Positions 5,150 to 7,748 of a stretch of DNA of 7,748 nucleotides are shown here, in pieces (positions within the stretch are counted from its first letter, which is position 1; each line of letters opens with the position of its first letter). Location: contig JAEORI010000194.1 of the NCBI GenBank assembly GCA_016840965.1, forward strand, positions 1-7,748, read 5' to 3'. A program made the position numbers and the translations under genes. Origin of the DNA: Candidatus Thorarchaeota archaeon (GTDB taxonomy: Archaea > Asgardarchaeota > Thorarchaeia > Thorarchaeales > Thorarchaeaceae). Under the pieces are notes generated by a model. It searched no databases. It saw only the letters and a program-made list of their open reading frames with translations, and was not told the origin of the DNA.

Positions 5150-5767
5150 ATGTCACCTGAGACCAGCGACCATGTGCCAATGACAGTGTGGTGCACACTG
5201 ATTCCACCCAATGAGATTGGTAAGCTGGTGGAGTTTGAGGAAGAGCTTCGCATGGTCAATGAAACCTATGAAGACTGGCTTGTTTCAATGAGGAGTAAGT
5301 CGCTCGTTGGCAGCAACATAGGAATGCTTCTTGACCGAATCAGAATTCTCATGATCAATATTGGTATTGCTTGCGCGGTGAATCGAGAACTTGCTGAGGA
5401 GATACAATCAATATTGTCAAAGACCCTCAGGATTAGAGCATTAGATATTGTGTCTGAGCTACCTGATGATCCACCTGAAAAAATGATAGTGAAAGATATT
5501 CTCTCTACATTCTTTGAAGAGCTGAAATTCACACGAGACATCTTTCCTGAAGAAGAGATTGAAAGGATGGCTCTTGAAAATGTCAAGCCATTTGGAGGGA
5601 GCAAAGTAAAGAGAGGTATGTTCGGGAAAATTCTAGGATCGACAAAGGGATTATCCAAGACTATTGATATACAGAGTACAACCAAAGATGCATTATTTGA
5701 AAGTACCAATATACTCAAACGAATATACATGCGGCTTCTGAGTCCTGACCCTTGGGGAGAGTATTAA
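5150..5767 (+). CDS. Helical protein of unknown function (about 205 aa)
   Basis: I do not recognise this protein. After a short polar start it reads MTVWCTLIPPNEIGKLVEFE and then a series of amphipathic helices with no membrane segment or signal peptide. Other landmarks are NIGIACAVNRELAEEIQSIL, SELPDDPPEKMIVKDI, a basic Gly/Lys patch (FGGSKVKRGMFGKILGSTKG) and the C-terminal end RLLSPDPWGEY. It looks like a soluble all-alpha protein that may bind a partner; no catalytic motif is seen. The start is uncertain: TTG 5072 opens the frame, but ATG 5150 or ATG 5180 is more likely, and I give 5150. The stop codon interlocks with that of the convergent Vps29-like gene (TTAA, 5764-5767). Sustained coding character over 200 codons supports a real gene. 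Confidence 0.75.
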   Translation: MSPETSDHVPMTVWCTLIPPNEIGKLVEFEEELRMVNETYEDWLVSMRSKSLVGSNIGMLLDRIRILMINIGIACAVNRELAEEIQSILSKTLRIRALDIVSELPDDPPEKMIVKDILSTFFEELKFTRDIFPEEEIERMALENVKPFGGSKVKRGMFGKILGSTKGLSKTIDIQSTTKDALFESTNILKRIYMRLLSPDPWGEY

Positions 5768-6339
5768 ACACGTATAATCCGATTCTCGTGTTTTTTGAAT
5801 CTTACAACTGATTCCTTCACGGCTTTCCAGTCTGTATGAAAGAGCTTCACTGATAGTTCGCTCTTATTCACTTCAAGCTCAATAAAACTGGCATCAGTCC
5901 TACCGGCCCACCCTCCTGTGGCTCCTGAGATAGTTCCGGGATTCAAGAACAGTCTGTCTTTGTAAATCTCGATGGATGCCGTGTGGGTGTGCCCATGAAC
6001 AGCAACATCTGCGCCGACTTGCTGTACAATTTCCCAGAGCTGTTTGATGTTGCCACGAGGCCTGAGTTGTGTTCCATGAAGGAGTAATATATTGAAATCG
6101 TCTAGTTGAATCTCTTCATGAAAGTTGTATTGGCTGCTATAGTCCATGTTCCCAGTAACAATGAAACTTCTGGGTAATGGCGGAAGAGCAGATCTCATCT
6201 CTGGTTCTCGTACCAAGTCACCTGTTATCAGAGCTAAGTCATAGTTGCTCTGTCGGATATATTCAAAGAACACTTCAGGAATAGAATCTCTTCGGGAGGG
6301 GATATGAGCGTCTCCAAGGATTAGAACTCGCTGACTCAT
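5764..6339 (-). CDS. Vps29-like metallophosphoesterase (MJ0936/YfcE class)
   Basis: This 191-residue calcineurin-like phosphoesterase has every metal-site residue of the family: GDAH (Asp10, His12), TGD (Asp41), GNMD (Asn64), LLHG (His88) and HGHTH (His115, His117). It follows the Vps29 layout closely. It has GDAHIPSRRDSIP near the start, HGTQLRPRGN after the fourth motif and FLNPGTISGA, and lacks the inserts of larger phosphoesterases. Eukaryotic Vps29, a retromer subunit, has lost part of this site (Asn for Asp at the TGD position), whereas this protein keeps it and is probably an active phosphodiesterase. It is cytoplasmic. Its ATG overlaps the stop of the upstream MutS-like gene (ATGA, 6336-6339) and has no Shine-Dalgarno site, so translation is probably coupled. 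Family call is firm; any trafficking role is speculation. Confidence 0.92.
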   Translation of the reverse strand: MSQRVLILGDAHIPSRRDSIPEVFFEYIRQSNYDLALITGDLVREPEMRSALPPLPRSFIVTGNMDYSSQYNFHEEIQLDDFNILLLHGTQLRPRGNIKQLWEIVQQVGADVAVHGHTHTASIEIYKDRLFLNPGTISGATGGWAGRTDASFIELEVNKSELSVKLFHTDWKAVKESVVRFKKHENRIIRV

Positions 6340-7748
6340 TTGGACCGAACTCTGGTGAGATTTTCCAAGATTTTCATGTAGACTTCCTTCTTGGGGCTTT
6401 TGGCTAGTTTTGAGAGCCGCTCTACAATGAGTTCAGGTGTGCTACGAGCGAGAATACCAAACTTGGGGGTTCTGTCTACAATGAGCTCCAAGTTCTCGTC
6501 GAGTCCTCTGGCTTCAATTCCGTCAACTCTGATAGGGGCATTTGTCACATCATTAATTTCTCTGGCAAGATGACTGCAGAGTACTGTGGAAGTCTTGGGA
6601 TCGCTGTGGAGGATTTCAATGAGACCTGCAATGACATTTGCAGCACTCCCAGGCTCGGTAATTGCCTCAACTTCATCAAATAATGCCAACTTTGCCTTGT
6701 CTGAAACGACGATGTCCGCAAACTGCTTCAGGGTTGTTTCAAAGGCACCAGCACTCACCATTCCTCTACTCTTATAGAAGAAGTACAATTCCTCAAAAGC
6801 AGGAAGATATGCCTTCTTGGCAGGCACTGGTAATCCGGACTGAGCGAGTATGACGATTTGAGCCAAGGTCTGTATTGTCGTAGTCTTCCCACCACTATTT
6901 GCACCCGAAAGGATGGCACAATTCTCTCCATTTGTGCCAGTAGGCTGATATGGTGTCTTTCCAATAGCATAATCTATCGGTTCAACAGCACCGTGTTTTC
7001 CTTTCAGATAACTCTCAGTCAAGAAGAGATTGGTAGCACCTTGTACGCCAACTCCAGTATACTCAAGCGATATTTCAGGTGTGTGCAGTTCATAGTCAGT
7101 AGAAAATAGACCTACAGCAAGAAACAAGTCAAACTCGAGAAGGGTCTGAACAGCTTGTGTCACTATCTCTTTAAGTTCATCAAGCTCGTTTGCTAATTTC
7201 TTGATTAGGCGGAACTGTTTGTCAGCAAATATGCGTCTGAGTTTGTCTTCAAGGTCATTGATTTGATTGGGGACCATTTCTATGGGAAGAGCAATATCTT
7301 CGTTGATTATACCAGTCACCCAGTCAGCCTCACGAACGGTGAGTCCCAGCATCTGTACTAGTTTGTCCTCCGCCTCCTGCACTGTTGTGGTGAAGGTTTC
7401 GACTATTTCAGCAGGCAGCATATTTCGTAACGCACCGCCATCAGCACCTTCCATGTCAGCAGACTGTAGAATACTGATGATTTGTTGACCGCCAAGTGTG
7501 ACCTTGCTCTTTGAGATTCGTGATGTGATCTCCTCGTTTAACCAAGATTCAGTTTCTGCTACTGCAGTTGGAAACAACTTCACTGCATTTCGATACCGAT
7601 CAAGCTCAGCATCGATTCCCGTAGCTAAATCTCCATTGTCGTCGAAATTCCTCAGGATCTCACCTACCTTTGTGAGCTTGTCAAAGTCTAATTCCGAGGT
7701 GAAGGTTGACACTGAGTCATTTTTTGGAATCGCATTGAATGCTTCTAC
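6336..7748 (-). CDS. MutS-related ATPase (5' end outside window)
   Basis: The frame is open to the right edge, so the N-terminus is missing; the GTG at 7712 is internal. The visible 470 codons give a long helical region, then LLEFDLFLAVGLFSTDYELH, the counterpart of the MutS core/lever segment, and the ATPase. Walker A is SGANSGGKTTT (6876-6908), the MutS form of the P-loop. The MutS signature counterpart is SAGAFETTLKQ (about 6723-6755), Walker B is LALFDE (6672-6689), and the switch-like segment is STVLCSH (about 6570-6590). After the ATPase only about 75 residues remain, and no Smr nuclease domain is present, so this is not a typical MutS2. It is best called an archaeal MutS-like ATPase with a likely DNA- or nucleic-acid-linked role. 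It is co-transcribed with the phosphoesterase through an ATGA overlap. Mismatch repair function should not be assumed. Confidence 0.9.
   Translation of the reverse strand, partial: VEAFNAIPKNDSVSTFTSELDFDKLTKVGEILRNFDDNGDLATGIDAELDRYRNAVKLFPTAVAETESWLNEEITSRISKSKVTLGGQQIISILQSADMEGADGGALRNMLPAEIVETFTTTVQEAEDKLVQMLGLTVREADWVTGIINEDIALPIEMVPNQINDLEDKLRRIFADKQFRLIKKLANELDELKEIVTQAVQTLLEFDLFLAVGLFSTDYELHTPEISLEYTGVGVQGATNLFLTESYLKGKHGAVEPIDYAIGKTPYQPTGTNGENCAILSGANSGGKTTTIQTLAQIVILAQSGLPVPAKKAYLPAFEELYFFYKSRGMVSAGAFETTLKQFADIVVSDKAKLALFDEVEAITEPGSAANVIAGLIEILHSDPKTSTVLCSHLAREINDVTNAPIRVDGIEARGLDENLELIVDRTPKFGILARSTPELIVERLSKLAKSPKKEVYMKILENLTRVRSK

Noticed and set aside
5266..5730. Antisense open frame of 154 codons opposite the helical orphan gene
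   Set aside because: It is rich in Ser, Ile and Leu, as is typical for the reverse of a helical coding region, and has no start context. The plus-strand frame has the protein-like composition.
7710..7712. GTG at 7712 as the start of the MutS-like gene
   Set aside because: The frame stays open to the window edge with protein-like sequence, and a MutS-type protein needs more N-terminal sequence.

Overview
The window looks archaeal, and an Asgard-type archaeon is the best guess. It is moderately AT-rich and densely packed, with short leaders, a few strong Shine-Dalgarno sites and several starts without one. The gene content also fits: a surface M1 peptidase with a C-terminal membrane anchor, a Vps29-like metallophosphoesterase that keeps its catalytic residues, and a MutS-related ATPase of a non-canonical type. 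No taxonomic marker gene is present, so this placement is inference.

Layout from left to right. (1) Positions 1-1421 (+) hold most of an M1-family zinc aminopeptidase whose N-terminus lies outside the window. One in-frame TAG at 603-605 splits it, three codons after the HEXXH zinc motif. The HEXXH-X18-E spacing is right only if the TAG is counted as one residue. (2) Positions 1422-1612 hold a hairpin plus T-rich tract (likely terminator), then short palindromes and a strong ribosome binding site. (3) Positions 1613-2578 (+) encode an intact S66 (LD-carboxypeptidase/MccF-like) peptidase. (4) Positions 2611-2916 (-) encode a small acidic protein I do not recognise. (5) Positions 3014-3391 (+) encode a small protein with a C-terminal cysteine cluster. 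(6) A minus-strand group follows, in transcription order: a TIGR04076-type protein (5048-4773), a single-domain cupin (4733-4362) and a GNAT acetyltransferase resembling the NAT16/HISAT group (4282-3416). (7) Positions 5150-5767 (+) encode a helical orphan protein. (8) A minus-strand pair fills the right end: a MutS-like ATPase, cut by the window edge (7748-6336), and the Vps29-like phosphoesterase (6339-5764). They overlap by four bases (ATGA), so they are almost certainly co-transcribed.

No insertion sequence, phage gene, CRISPR array, tRNA or rRNA was seen. The region reads as ordinary chromosome with some unusual genes. The two points most worth pursuing are the TAG inside the M1 active site (mutation, sequencing error, or TAG decoded as an amino acid) and the tight pairing of a MutS-like ATPase with a Vps29-like phosphoesterase.
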